A stretch of 64,000 nt of DNA from Paraspadella gotoi (lineage: Eukaryota; Chaetognatha), in NCBI GenBank assembly GCA_051294375.1, contig CM119271.1:5445991-5509990 (forward strand). The letters are read 5' to 3'. Numbering within the stretch: position 1 is the first letter of the stretch; every line of letters begins with the position of its first letter. A program made the position numbers and the translations under genes. The notes under the pieces were generated by a model, which saw only the letters and a program-made list of their open reading frames with translations, did no database searches and was not told where the DNA came from. Of the stretch, positions 1 to 12,150 are shown in pieces.

Positions 1-44
1 GTATTCACACTTTTAACCTCGCTCCAACTACAAATCCAACTCGC

Positions 45-519
45 CTCTCATTCGTCCAATCCTGGATGCTGTTCTCTCCGTCGAAGCCGCCGATCGAGTC
101 GTCCTCCAACACCTCGTCGACGAGAGAGTAAAGATGACGAGTGTGGGATAACCATTCGCCGAGGATAACTGGGACAAAATTGATTAAATAAATAAATAAA
201 TAAATAAATAAAATTTAAAAAAATAAATAAATACATTTATTACGCAACTGACTTAATAAAGTTAATCATATTAGTTAACAAAAAAAAATATTTATCAATC
301 AATCGTCCAAACGCTCAATCAATCAATCATCAAAGCTACCGTTGGATCGATCGATGTTATGATCGCTCCTCAAGAAAATCCCGATTTTCTTCTTCGGGTA
401 AGTCAAGAGGTCGAGGCAGCCGAGAGAGAAAGGAAGTGAATGCGCTTTGTTCCTCACCAACATCGCAATGAGAACCGAAGGTAAGGCGGAATCCTCCTCG
501 TCGGAGGTCCGTAGAGCCG
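45..519 (-). CDS. Partial second COLGALT paralogue, exons 2 and 3 (left copy)
   Basis: Two exons of a procollagen galactosyltransferase-like gene. The first, about 519 to 340 on the minus strand, encodes a block with VLIAMLVRNKAHSLP and ends near SDHNID, matching the N-terminal GT-A start of the COLGALT/GT25 family (human counterpart VLVALLARNAAHALP...DHN). The second, 168 to 45, is in frame, contains EWLSHTRHLYSLVDE and ends IQDWTNER. It aligns with the exon of the neighbouring complete gene that ends PQDWPRSR. Its donor is AG|GCGAGT, a GC-type donor shared with that gene. A noisier copy of the same DNA lies at 2204-2617. The exons that should follow (4 onward) would lie left of the window. 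Gap 549-704 is just upstream. Family assignment is strong. Whether this is a separate gene or a duplicated contig end is open; I favour the assembly explanation because introns match too. Confidence 0.7.
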
Positions 520-548
520 CTGCTTTTTATGAACAGAGGTGGGTGGAT

Positions 549-704
549 NNNNNNNNNNNNNNNNNNNNNNNNNNNNNNNNNNNNNNNNNNNNNNNNNNNN
601 NNNNNNNNNNNNNNNNNNNNNNNNNNNNNNNNNNNNNNNNNNNNNNNNNNNNNNNNNNNNNNNNNNNNNNNNNNNNNNNNNNNNNNNNNNNNNNNNNNNN
701 NNNN
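549..704. other. Assembly gap (156 N)
   Basis: Run of N between the left copy of COLGALT paralogue exons 2-3 and unique sequence. Gap-flanking sequence here is duplicated further right (2204-2617). Confidence 0.99.
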
Positions 705-1277
705 TGTAACTAACCTTTGTTATAGACGCACTGAGAAAGTTGTATGAGTGAGATCAAGAGAAAATACCGCGCAAATTTCATTTTTCTGTTAATTTGTTTC
801 GTTTGTTTGTGCTTTAAGTTCAGTTGATTTATATTTTTAAATCCTGTAAAAATAATAGACATATTATTATTCAAAAACGGAATGACGATAATACCAGCGA
901 GAGCGTTAAACAAAAACGCTCTCGATCAATCTACTACAAAATATTAACCAGGAAATAACTCATCGATAGTTTAAACAAAAATATATATATATAAAGACTA
1001 GAAGAATGTTCATCGTTCAATGATGCTGACTACCAAATATCGTCCCATATCATTGGTCTCAATGGCTTTTGCCTTTTGTCTTTTGCCAATTGTCTTTTTA
1101 AAAGTCGATTGCGCCTCGTATTTGCATTGGCGAAAAGGGAGTTTAAACAAAAGAGCATCAATGATCAATGTGAGAGGGGATGATTCGCAGGCAACGCTCA
1201 AGTCTCCTCTTGGTGTTCGCGGAGAAGGAGTTATTGATATTTATTACAGACTTTGATGTTGTTGTCGTTGTTGCTTT
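705..1277. other. Intron-like sequence, no gene recognised
   Basis: AT-rich DNA without convincing exons. It should hold the part of the second COLGALT paralogue downstream of exon 5, but the expected AYSNFW-type residues and the following exon are not visible. A short ORF on either strand around 1010-1256 has no family resemblance. Confidence 0.5.
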
Positions 1278-1287
1278 NNNNNNNNNN
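1278..1287. other. Assembly gap (10 N) inside a COLGALT exon
   Basis: Ten N interrupt the minus-strand exon that begins at 1343. The exon is lost beyond this gap. Confidence 0.95.
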
Positions 1288-1923
1288 AGATTTGAGCAGC
1301 GGAGCCACGACTGTCTCGTTGTAGTTGATCAGGATTCGCAGAACTGGAATTGGGTTGGAAATTGAATAGGCTTAGTTAATAGCTTATGGCGTATGAAAAA
1401 TCATAATTATTAACGATAATAGACAAAGATTTGTAGGGGAGTTAAGGATACTAATAACTAAAGTCCCAGTTCGTTCTGTTCTTTCCCTTTCGTTCATGGA
1501 TTCCGTTTCAAGCTGACATGTCACTCTGCATGTTATTTCAATATATATATTTTCCCAAAATTAAACGATTTTCATAAACTAACTTTAAATCAAATAACGA
1601 AAGAGGATTCTCCGTGATATATGATCTGAATCTCGTTTTGTAAAATGTAAATCTATTTCAACTCTGAACAAACAAAAAACCTATGAGTCTCACTGTACCG
1701 TCTCTGTTCTCCAGCATGACGTCAGCGTCGACGAAGAAGACAAAGTCGAAGGAACTCGAGCGCCCTCGCTCGAGCGCCGCCTCGCGTAGCGCGGAGACGT
1801 GCGCTAATCTGAGGAGAAGCCATGAGGAGGGGAATGAGTTAGAAAATTGGGGAAAAATATTGAACCGATAAATCGTTTCGGTTCGGCAGATAATTTTTAG
1901 CAAGAAATACAAATGCCTTTCTC

Positions 1924-1961
<38 letters not shown>

Positions 1962-2028
1962 AAACTCTCTCTCTCTCTCTTCCTCTCTCATCTCTCTCTC
2001 TCTCTCTATCATCTCTCTCTCTCTCTCT

Positions 2029-2124
<96 letters not shown>

Positions 2125-2617
2125 TCTCTCTCTCTTTCTTAATTGTTAAGCCACGAGTTTAAACCGATACGTTAGACTTTATATCGCTCACAAAATTCTA
2201 TCCCGTATTCACACCTTTTAACCTCGCTCCAAAAAACTACAAATCAACTCGCTTCTCATATCGCTGACCAATCCTGGATCGGCTGTTCTCGCAGGTCCGT
2301 CGAAGCCGCCGATCGACGTCGTCCTCCAACACCTGTCGACGAGAGAGTAAAGATGACGAGTGTGGATAACCATTCGCCGAAGGATAACTGGGACAAAATT
2401 GATTAAATAAAGCTAAATAAATAAATAAATAAATAAAATTTAAAAAAATAATAAATACATTTATTACGCAACTGACTTAATAAAGTTATCATGATTAGTA
2501 ACAATAAAAAAATATTTATCAAATCAATTCGTCCAAACGCTCAACATCCAATCATCCAAAGCTACCGTTGCGATCGATCGATGTTATTGATCGCCTCCTC
2601 AAGAAATCCCGATTTAC
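1288..2617 (-). CDS. Second COLGALT paralogue, exons 2 (part), 3, 4 and 5 (part)
   Basis: Minus-strand fragments of a second collagen galactosyltransferase gene directly downstream of the complete one. Exon 2 tail lies at 2617-2566 (cut by a gap, ends SDHNID-like). Exon 3 lies at 2387-2253 and is broken by indels relative to the clean copy at 168-45. Exon 4, 1808-1699, encodes LAHVSALREAALERG and then FVFFVDADVML, carrying the DXD metal-binding motif as DAD. It is 110 nt and in phase 2/1, exactly like exon 4 of the neighbour (9241-9132). Exon 5, 1343-1288, encodes VLRILINYNETVVAPLL and runs into a 10 N gap; the neighbour has KTVVSPMLESSDAYSNFW here. Exon 1 may lie in gap 2618-3163. The paralogue diverges enough in protein sequence to be a real second gene, but its structure is damaged in this assembly. 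Confidence 0.72.
1918..2139. repeat. (CT)n microsatellite
   Basis: About 220 bp of interrupted CT dinucleotide repeat, in the presumed intron 3 of the second COLGALT paralogue. Confidence 0.95.
2204..2617. repeat. Duplicate of window positions 1-548 (probable assembly duplication)
   Basis: The sequence starting GTATTCACAC and running through the AAAT-rich intron to the exon 2 fragment repeats 1-548 with scattered 1-6 base indels, then stops at an N gap. The left copy keeps both exons open while this one does not, as expected of a raw-read version of the same locus. A very recent tandem duplication is the alternative. Confidence 0.8.
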
Positions 2618-3163
2618 NNNNNNNNNNNNNNNNNNNNNNNNNNNNNNNNNNNNNNNNNNNNNNNNNNNNNNNNNNNNNNNNNNNNNNNNNNNNNNNNNNN
2701 NNNNNNNNNNNNNNNNNNNNNNNNNNNNNNNNNNNNNNNNNNNNNNNNNNNNNNNNNNNNNNNNNNNNNNNNNNNNNNNNNNNNNNNNNNNNNNNNNNNN
2801 NNNNNNNNNNNNNNNNNNNNNNNNNNNNNNNNNNNNNNNNNNNNNNNNNNNNNNNNNNNNNNNNNNNNNNNNNNNNNNNNNNNNNNNNNNNNNNNNNNNN
2901 NNNNNNNNNNNNNNNNNNNNNNNNNNNNNNNNNNNNNNNNNNNNNNNNNNNNNNNNNNNNNNNNNNNNNNNNNNNNNNNNNNNNNNNNNNNNNNNNNNNN
3001 NNNNNNNNNNNNNNNNNNNNNNNNNNNNNNNNNNNNNNNNNNNNNNNNNNNNNNNNNNNNNNNNNNNNNNNNNNNNNNNNNNNNNNNNNNNNNNNNNNNN
3101 NNNNNNNNNNNNNNNNNNNNNNNNNNNNNNNNNNNNNNNNNNNNNNNNNNNNNNNNNNNNNNN
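2618..3163. other. Assembly gap (546 N)
   Basis: Separates the KDEL-encoding last exon of the complete COLGALT gene from the second paralogue. The first exon of the second gene is probably in it. Confidence 0.99.
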
Positions 3164-3171
3164 TTTTTTTT

Positions 3172-3419
3172 TTAAAGTTCATCCTTAAAAATGGAGTTAT
3201 GTCCGGGTGGCATCGGGATTTTTTGACCCGACGGGATTTTGGAGGAGGGTTTGATTTCTNNNNNNNNNNNNNNNNNNNNNNNNNNNNNNNNNNNNNNNNN
3301 NNNNNNNNNNNNNNNNNNNNNNNNNNNNNNNNNNNNNNNNNNNNNNNNNNNNNNNNNNNNNNNNNNNNNNNNNNNNNNNNNNNNNNNNNNNNNNNNNNNN
3401 NNNNNNNNNNNNNNNNNNN

Positions 3420-3451
<32 letters not shown>

Positions 3452-6400
3452 TTCATAAAAAAGAAATAAATAAGTACAGAAAGTAAGAAAGCATGAAAGA
3501 CTACGTCAACAACTTAAAGGGGAAAACAAAAATGACCAAAACAACCACAAACAAACAAACAAAAACGATTTTTTTTCCTTCTTTCAAAGCTTTCTCACAC
3601 AAGTTTTCNNNNNNNNNNACAAAAAAAAAGGGAGAAGAACAAAGAACGACTCACCTCGCCCATCCCTTACCTTTATCCCCTTTCCTCGCCTCCGTTTTCT
3701 TCTCTTCCTCCACTTCTTTCAAAATCTCCAAAATCTTTCGCTTTTGCGTCGCGAATTTTGGATCCGCGAAGACGTCGCCGCAGACGTCCATACAGGAGGA
3801 GTCGACGACGGGTTTGACGCCGTCGGTCGTCGGCTTCGTGGCGTTGGCGTTGGCGTTGGATTCGGTCATTTCGTTGGCGTTGGCCGGGTGGAGTAGGACG
3901 GAGAGATCGGCCTCGGGAAGGAAGTCTTCCTTTAGATGGAAACTTTGTTCTGTTGTGGAGGAAGAAAAAAAAATAAACGTTTAAGTAATTTCAATTATAT
4001 TACTTATTTTTAACTCATTTCATTTTACAATCCACATTTATGAAAGGTCCAAGATTACTTGTTTTACCAAGGTTATAAGAATTATACAAAAATATAAATA
4101 ATAAAAAAAGCCAGTCATTTTATTTAGACGAGTTAAATGTTCAAATTATTTTAAATGGTTACTTATAATATACGGTAATAACGAACATTTCACCACTTCT
4201 CCCTTTCCTTCCGAAAAAAATAAACCGACCCGTGTCCGAGTTGTACGTCTTGTCCCCTTTAAAGACGGCCGGACGACAGACGCAGGGATCGATAGCCAGC
4301 GCCACGAGATCGCGCGGGTAAGAAGGCTCGTTTCCAAGCGTCGTTCGGGTGCGCGATCCGTACATGATGGGGACAAACTCATCGGTTGGTAAAAGCTTTT
4401 CGAGGGGGCGTTGCTCGATCAACTTACGGGCGCCTGGATTTTAGTTTGGGGGGGGGACATGGCAAGGTTATATGAAACCCGAGAGTTTTGTGGCAAAATT
4501 TTTCTTCGTTTATTTAAGGAAAAGTAAAAATATCTAGGAACAATACTTTAGAAATAATTATCTCAAAGGAGCCTAGTTCCGTTACCTCAATAATGTTCAA
4601 CAATTATTTTTCACTTGCAATAACTTGAAAATAATTAACCGAGAAAAAATTAAATCATCTCGGCCCTTACGGTGTGAGTTAGCGCGTAGCCGATGAGCCA
4701 GTACGAAACGCGGGCCAAACGAGGTGCTCGGCGTTCTCGACGCGCGTCTCCGGCCTTGCGATTCATCAGCTAATCGAATAGAAAACCAAAATCTAAGCAG
4801 AGCGTCGGGCGCGATTCAGGTCGTTCGATCGATCAATCAAATCCCAACGCCTCCCTTACCTTTCTCCCCAAAAATAGAAATTCCCATCTGAGATCGGGAC
4901 GGCGGTCGAGTTCCCTCATCCCCGCCGCCAGGCGAGACTTGAAGTTATCTTCGAATTTGACGTCGTCTTCGAAGATGAGGACTCGTTCGTAGCCGTTCCT
5001 GGCGACGTCCTCCCAGATTCTGGTGGAGGAAGGTTTTGGAGATGGCGTTTTGAAATATGGTCGTTAAGGGTTTATTTAATCATTTGAAGAGACAGTAATT
5101 ATTGATGTGTGTTAATGACGGAACCGTTCAATATAAGCAGTCCCTGAGCTTTGGATCTTGTTACAGGCGGGTTAAGCGCCCCGTCCCTCTTAACTGCTCG
5201 GGGACCACCGGGCCAGAACCCCGGACCTTTGGGTTGGGAGGCACCAATGGCCGCTGATGAACGGTTGGTAGATTTTAGTCCAACATACATTTATAATTCC
5301 AAAAGAATATTAATGAAAGGAGAGAACCTCTCTGGCTTTGAACCAAAAAAAAAAAAACTTCTGTTATATGTTTAGCCAATGACGATGATAAACGATAATG
5401 ACAAAGGAAGACGAGAACGACGACGGACGACGTGCGACGGAGAACAAAGAAGACGAACTTGTAGTGCGAGATGAAGCAACCGACTTCTCCGATGGTCAAG
5501 TCTCTCTTCAAGATTGGATCTTTGTATCCGGGAAATCGTTTGACGCCCATCGAGGCCAGTTGCGCTTTTGTCAGCGATTTTCCATCCACAGCCTCTACGA
5601 TCTGAATTGACGAAGAGAATCGATGATAATGAAGATATATTTACGAAAAGGCAAGAAAAATATTTTCATGATTAATTATTAACGCCTCGACGCCTCGATA
5701 AAAAATTTGTAAAAGTTTAAATATTTCGTAGGTAATTATAATAAAAGTGAGGAGAAAGTAAGTCGCCTCATGGTCCCCTTTTTTCGCAGCTACCTCAATT
5801 TATAGTAATAAAATCAGTTCGAATTGGCCAAGCTGTTATTTCTACGCATCTTTGCAGATGTTGATTAAAAAAAAAACAAATTAAATAATTGAATTAATTG
5901 AATTAATAATACTATTTGCAAAGTAAAGGACTAAAAAACGACTCATATCGTCACTTTCAACTTTAATCATTTGTCCCGTAATTTTAAACGCCCCACATCA
6001 TTGACGGCACCAAACCCCATCACCTCTCCATCGATCCCCAGCAGATCGAAGTAGAAACGAATCCTCAGTTTCCTGTTGATTCTTCGTTCGAGATTTATGA
6101 CGTAAATCTTATCGAAGCCGAGTCGATCCTTTGGCGGGAAAACGGGAGAGAGATAGCGCGAGGTCGGGTAGGGAGGAGAGACGAGAAAACTTTCTTGCAT
6201 CAAGTTGAGGAACTGGTTAAAGTCGTCCTGAGATTTGGAGACGGTGAAATTGAAAAAAAGGAGGTTAAGTTGGATGGATTAACTACGTTAATGTACAATT
6301 CGTACATTATGATTCTCTTTTTTAAATACTTCATCCATTGCGATTACGTATTTAATGTTAACTTCCGCACGATTTCGTACCAATCTCTGCTTAACCATGT

Positions 6401-7171
6401 AAGCGCAATTTACGAACGAGCCTAATTAAGCGGGTACAGTTTCGTGACCGGAATCATATCGTGACCGAAACGAGAATTTAATCTTCCCCCCCCCCTCGGT
6501 CCACTCACATCGATCGACTGCTTGGGGTCCATCGGCCGCGGGAGTTGCCCGAAATCTTCCTCGTTAGTCACCCACATCTTGACTCCGTAGCGTCGAGCGT
6601 TGAAGGCGAAGATGATGATGTCGTCGAAAGGGCCTGAGTAGGGTGTGGGGGGTCGAGGCAGCGGAGGGGTAGGGGTGGTGAAGGCGGTCGAAGGGGAGAG
6701 CGAATTAAGACTTTGAATTAGAACCGTCTCTGGGCTGAAGAAGTACAAACTCAAACATTCCAGAAAAATCTCATGAACAAACCCTTATTTAGAGTACTAT
6801 TGTTAAACGAATAAGATATTATTCCATTCTGCATTACTCAGATAAGGAATCTAATAACTTTAGGGATTAATAAACTAGACTGTCAGAAAGTATTTTTTTT
6901 TATTGAACGCTTCGAAAGCCAGGAGGCAAGATACCTTGATAGTTTTTAATATTAATATAAAAAAAATTTGCACATTTGCACATCTAAACTTATATTTTTT
7001 TTTATTCAATAAATCTGAATAACTTACAGTATAAAGTGAAATAAATGAATTTCATAAAAGTCATAAAAGTTCCTTTAAACTTCCCGGAGAAGAGTTTCGC
7101 TTTTCAGCTTTGATGTCAAAATCCTGATTTTAAGACGAGATCGTCTTTGTGTGACGTCATCGAACCCGAAA

Positions 7172-7260
<89 letters not shown>

Positions 7261-8221
7261 GATTTGATTTGATTTATTATGCTCAAAATGTGAATATTTA
7301 ACACAGTAACAATGTAACAGTTAATGAGCCGTACATATACATGTATGTACACATTTTAAAGAAATGTAAATAAATTAACAAAACAAAAAAATACAAAGTG
7401 GACTAATTATATACATAGTTTTAAATTTCAGAGAGAGAGAGATTAACCCTAATTACGGATAATTACCCCGATCTAACGATACAAAAAAGGGACACCCAAA
7501 AAATGACGACAAAAGCTGGAAAGAGAAAAGTCGCGAAGAAAGATTTGACGTCATCGACTCGTGGGTGGGTAAGTTAAGACTCACCCGAACGAGATCGTCG
7601 ACCTTAGACACTTTAACGACTCTAACAATCGGGTATCGTGGGTAAGTTTGCGCGTGGGATTATCGACCGCCAACTTACTCCATCTGTTTCTTTTCGGGAA
7701 CATTCGTCAATTAAAATTTTTTTGGGAGGCCGTCTTAATTACAGAGAATACGAAAAAAAAAAGCGGGGGTTTAAAGAAATTATAGACCTCACCTTTTTTC
7801 AGTAGATAAGGCAGATAATTGGTTCGTAAATGTCAACGACCGTAAAAGCGAAAGTCTCATTCGTTGTTAAGTTTCTTGTAAATGATTTAAAGTCTCCCAC
7901 CAAAGTCTTAACTTTCCTCCTTGCCTTACCTTGGTAAGCCGAGATGGGTTTGTAGGAGAGATAAACGCTCTCTCTCTTCCTGAGATCGATCAGCAGCGTC
8001 GAATGCACTAGAGGAACAGAAAAGATGCCGACTTTCTTTCGCCAACGGATCTCTCTATACTCGTCGCAGGATCTGTTAATTTAATCAAAGTTTAAAGTTA
8101 AATTAAACAAAATGAAATGTTAAATTAAAAAAGTTTAATGTTAAATTAAACAAAATTTAATGTTAAATTAAACAGAGTAATAGTAAAAATAGTAAGAATA
8201 GTAAGTAAAAATAGTAGAAAT

Positions 8222-8288
<67 letters not shown>

Positions 8289-11225
8289 GAACGGTGGTAA
8301 GTCGCCTTAACATGAATTATTCCGGAAATGAAAGTGGGAACTGAATTGAGAGGAAAAAAAGCTAAGAAAATAAAATGATGGAAAAAACAAGGAACGGCAA
8401 TTCAAAAGTGTTCAGTTTCATTTTACATTATCATATTATTTTATATTATTATAAATAAACACACGACGATACAAACAACAAACGATAGAGTGCTACTTAA
8501 ATAGACGATGGACGACAGACCGATTTATAAAAAGGCGACTTATCGAGGCGCTTCGCGCATAGAGGCGGCGTAAATTGAAAAAAGAAAATTCGAAGAATAC
8601 TAACTTGTAGTAAAAATTCTCGGAAATGTCCGCCCAAAAGTTGGAGTAGGCGTCGGAAGACTCGAGCATCGGGGACACAACCGTTTTTCCGGATCGTATG
8701 AGGTGGTTCAGCACTGAAAATGGAAACAAGAACGGTAATTCAAATGTGTTGCGCCGCAGTGACTTTTGATCACATGATATGACATGACATGACATAACTA
8801 AAAAACTTTTTTTGCCCGTGTATTTATGACATGCACTGCATAAAAAGTATTTTATTCCTTATAGTTTTAGGATTTCCTAAAGGCGGCGCTAGCAGTCCCT
8901 TAGATTTGAGGTTTTTTTCTGTCTTAACAAAAGAGCAACCAACTATGGGCAAATTACATGCATTTTCAACGTAAGTTGGACCGACCGACGGACATACATC
9001 CCGACCGACCGACCGAAAAGTGACTTATAGAGTTGCTCCGCAACTAAAAAAATCGAAAGGCGATCAATGTAAAAGATGCCAATTGCGTTGCAAGACCCAG
9101 CGATCCGTCCTTGCAAATTTGCAATGCTTACCATTCTCGTTGATGAGTAGATTGTCGCAATCCACGAAGAAGAGAAAGTTTATGTTGAGTTCGCGCGCGT
9201 TCTCCAACGCCTTCTCTTTCAAATTTATCACTTGATCGAATCTGTTCAAGTTTATGTTTATCAAATAACAAATAAAACCAATATATATATATATGGACAT
9301 ATATGTTCCTGGCCTCCTGACTATGTGGGGGTTTCGGCCCCACATCTGTCTCACATCATACGTTTATATGTTCGCATTTTGTCTTCCAGCAATTTTTTTT
9401 CTTTGATATCTTATTCTTAAAAGTAAGTTAAACCGACTCGCCTGGATCTTGGCCAGTCCTGCGGCCCCTGCTGTCCGCGGTAGGCGGTGCTGCTGCCGTC
9501 GAGTATCACGTCGACGCGGTCGTAGTAATGCTTCACCTTCTCCACCCATTCCTTCATCAGGTCTGAGGGTGGAGGAAGAGATAGTGGAGAGTGAATGAGT
9601 GAATGAATGAATGAATGAATTATTGAATGGATGAATGAATAGATGAATGATTGAATGAATGAATAGATGAATGGATTATTGAATAGATGAATGAATTATT
9701 GAATAAATGAATGAAAGAATTAATGATCAATGAATAAATATTGAATAAATGAATAAATTATTGAAAGAAAGAATGAATAGATGAATAGATTATAGAATAG
9801 ATGAATGAATTCTTGAATAAATTAATGGATGAATAAAAATTGAATAAATAAATAAACTATCGAAAGAATGAATGATTGAATTAATTAATTAATGAATAGA
9901 GGAATGAATGGAAGAATGAATGAAATAATTGATTTACTTATAAATAAATTTAGGATAAAAAGATGAATAGTTGAAGAAGAGAAAGACGGAAATAGGGAAT
10001 AAATGAATAAATGAATGTATTAATTAATTATGGAAGCATCGATCTTTCCTCTACAGAATTAAAGACAGAAATCGGGAATGAATCAATTAAATAATGTATT
10101 AATATGACAATATATAAATTAATGAAATGATAAAATAGTCCATCAATAAATTGGCAAATGAATAAATTGCTTTTTTTAATAGTTAGAGTTTATTATACTA
10201 AGAAAGATAGGTTTGTTCACTATAACAATTACGTGTATATATATATATATATACATACACACAAAATTACCCGTAGAATTGTCAATGCTGTGGTCGCCCC
10301 GGATGTACAGACTGATCCTCTGCCTGGGGTAGTTGAGCCGATCCAATAGACCCAAAAAGAAGGGGAGGTAGTGAGCCTTGTTTCTCAACAGGATGGTCAG
10401 CTGGACTGTCGGGTGATCGTCGGCTATAGGGAAATTCCAATTCACTGGAAAAGCGAAGTTATAACTTAAGTTATACGAATATCATGTCAAATCAAAAGAA
10501 AAGTATTGATTTACTTGCGAACAATCCTTCCAAACGTTAAACTTCTTTGTTATTTCGAATAAAACATATCTGAATTTTATCTGAATCCTATATGAATCTT
10601 ATCTGAATCTTTATCCGAATCTATATCTACATTATATTATAACAAGGGGAAAAGAATTAACTCTTTTTTTAATAAAACTAGGAAATACAAACTTCCTCTA
10701 ACTAAATTCCCCCCCCCCCAAGTTTTCGGCACAGATATTTTTTTGGCACAGTGACTCTCAAACTCGACGAACGACTTTTACGTCGGCGAAAACCCACTTT
10801 TTTTCATCGGTTACTTCCTCTCTCAACGATATAAAAATTACTGAGAAAATGAGCGGGTAAAGATGGAAATTATTATTATTATCAGGTTTTATAATACGAT
10901 AAACGTACGCGTTATGATTTTTTTTCCCATTTATACGCTTTGCTCCTTTACGACGACGACGAGGATAATTATGAGGGCGCTCAGACTTAGCTCCAAGTTA
11001 TTTCTCAACGACCATCCACTGACCTGACCTTACCGGCCGCAGCTCAACTTACCCTTTCACAACTCTCTCAATCTCACCGTCGGGTTCGACGTCGTCGTTG
11101 TCTATCTGGAGGACGAACTTTTCTTCGGCTCCATCGACGCCGGTCGACGCCAAGAGGAGCAACTGGAGCGACGCCAATAGGAGCAGCCGGAGCGACGCAA
11201 AGAGGAGAGAGTTCGTCAACTTCAT
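3172..11225 (-). CDS. COLGALT: Procollagen galactosyltransferase (COLGALT, GT25 family)
   Basis: Transfers galactose from UDP-Gal to hydroxylysine in collagen, in the ER lumen. Exons on the minus strand: 11225-11053, 10444-10271, 9562-9442, 9241-9132, 8713-8605, 8072-7930, 6633-6509, 6227-6024, 5601-5459, 5019-4860, 4769-4671, 4433-4230, 3949-3671 (or to 3655), and a last exon at about 3259-3172. In order: a leucine-rich signal peptide (MKLTNSLL...); first GT-A module with VQLTILLRNKAHYLPFF and DXD as FVDCDNLL; AYSNFW; VPLVHSTLLIDLRK; FDDIIIFAFN; second module with IYVINLERR, IVEAVDGKSL, GCFISHYK and LIFEDDVKF; YNSDT; then a tail ending KDEL plus stop. Phases agree from exon 2 to 11. Exon 1/2 is off by one and the exon 11/12 junction lacks one G, probably sequence errors. 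Exon 3 uses a GC donor (AG|GCGAGT). At about 700 residues it exceeds human COLGALT1 (622), with an Asn/Ala-rich insert in exon 13. Confidence 0.93.
3260..3419. other. Assembly gap (160 N)
   Basis: Cuts the 5' edge of the last COLGALT exon, so its acceptor site cannot be seen. A (GAAA)n repeat flanks it at 3420-3447. Confidence 0.99.
3609..3618. other. Assembly gap (10 N)
   Basis: Short N run in the last COLGALT intron. Confidence 0.95.
5085..5285 (-). mobile_element. tRNA-derived-looking SINE, copy 1
   Basis: Read on the minus strand, this 200 bp unit starts GCGGCCATTGGTGC and contains a B-box-like GGGGTTCTGGCCC. It continues through GCGCTTAACCCGCCTGT and ends near AATAATTACTGTCTCTTCA. A diverged full copy is at 44515-44715 (plus) and a 3' fragment at 55185-55245. 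It sits in the COLGALT intron between exons 9 and 10. The SINE call rests on copy structure and the Pol III-like box only. Confidence 0.6.
7175..7255. repeat. (GA)n microsatellite
   Basis: About 80 bp uninterrupted GA repeat in the COLGALT intron between exons 6 and 7. Confidence 0.97.
8228..8290. repeat. (GA)n microsatellite
   Basis: About 60 bp GA repeat in the COLGALT intron between exons 5 and 6. Confidence 0.95.
8722..9052 (-). mobile_element. Interspersed repeat family R1, copy 1
   Basis: Read on the minus strand it begins at GTTGCGGAGCAACTCTATAA, then CACTTTTCGGTCGGTCGG, an internal AAACCTCAAATCTAAGGGAC block, and a CATGTCATGTCAT tract, ending GTTCTTG. Copies on the plus strand lie at 40475-40790 and 53085-53490, with a worn piece near 50640-50700. 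It fills most of the COLGALT intron between exons 4 and 5 and stops close to the exon 5 acceptor. No protein-coding capacity is evident, so it is a non-autonomous element of unknown class. Confidence 0.65.
9590..10160. repeat. Degenerate (GAAT)n tract
   Basis: About 570 bp derived from GAAT/GAATGA repeats, becoming more diverged to the right, in the COLGALT intron between exons 2 and 3. Confidence 0.85.
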
Positions 11226-11784
11226 GTTTAGATGGAGTCGGATGTCGAGAGAAAACGGGGGCGTGCCCAGCGGGGGGGGGGCGGGGGAACTAAACGAATT
11301 GGAATGTTCAAGAAGAAAGACGAAGTTGAGCGCAGAAATAAAAAAAAAACCGTTGCGATTCAATCCCGAGTCGAATTTAATCGAATATGCGTATAATTTA
11401 AGTTATGTTTTACTTAATTCGTTTCTTTATTTACGGAGAAAAATCGATATTTTTTTTTCTCCCATTTCGGTTGCCAAAACTAAGAATAACTAATTTCAGC
11501 TTCCTTGGACGGGAAAGGAATTCTCGTTATACTCGGCTTGCCTTACTTTTCCTTAGCTTTCCTTACCTCAAAACCTGTTATCGCGTGTTTCGAGAAGAGA
11601 AAAAGCGAGTTTTCTGATCGACGCAGCGGCGGCAGCTCGACGCCGCGGCAGCTGCCGGTCGTCCCGAACCCGGTCGTTGCGCGAAAAGTCCGCGCGGGAG
11701 AAGTCCGGAGTCCGGTCGACGTCGACTCGGGTGCGTTGCCCTGGAAATTTCGAAAGCCGAATAACCAGGATTTTCAGACGTCAA

Positions 11785-11787
<3 letters not shown>

Positions 11788-11861
<74 letters not shown>
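11788..11861. repeat. (GA)n microsatellite
   Basis: About 74 bp GA repeat between the divergent genes. Confidence 0.97.
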
Positions 11862-11865
<4 letters not shown>

Positions 11866-11984
11866 TACGTGAGAAATAAGATGACATAAATCCGAGAATT
11901 CAATGATAAAAAAGAGAAAACAATAGTGAATCAAAATATTAAACATAAAAAAAAAACAAAAAAACATAAAAACAAAGAGACTGT

Positions 11985-12150
11985 GAGAGAGTCTTGATTG
12001 AAAGCTTGCAGGGACCTGCTATGTCATTAGCTTGTAAGAGTGATGGAGGCCTTAAACCACCAAAGCATGTCCAATTGTCCATTGTCCAAAGTCAGGGGCA
12101 AGATAGCTTATTTATACGAATGGATAATTTTTATATTGGTTGCACCAATT
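11985..12150 (-). mobile_element. Interspersed repeat family R2, copy 1
   Basis: About 165 bp containing CTTGCAGGGACCTGCTATGT, GGAGGCCTTAAACCACCAAA and AGTCAGGGGCAAGATAGC. The reverse complement occurs at 39130-39290, with short fragments near 46770-46805 and 54215-54285. No coding capacity; class unknown. Confidence 0.65.
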
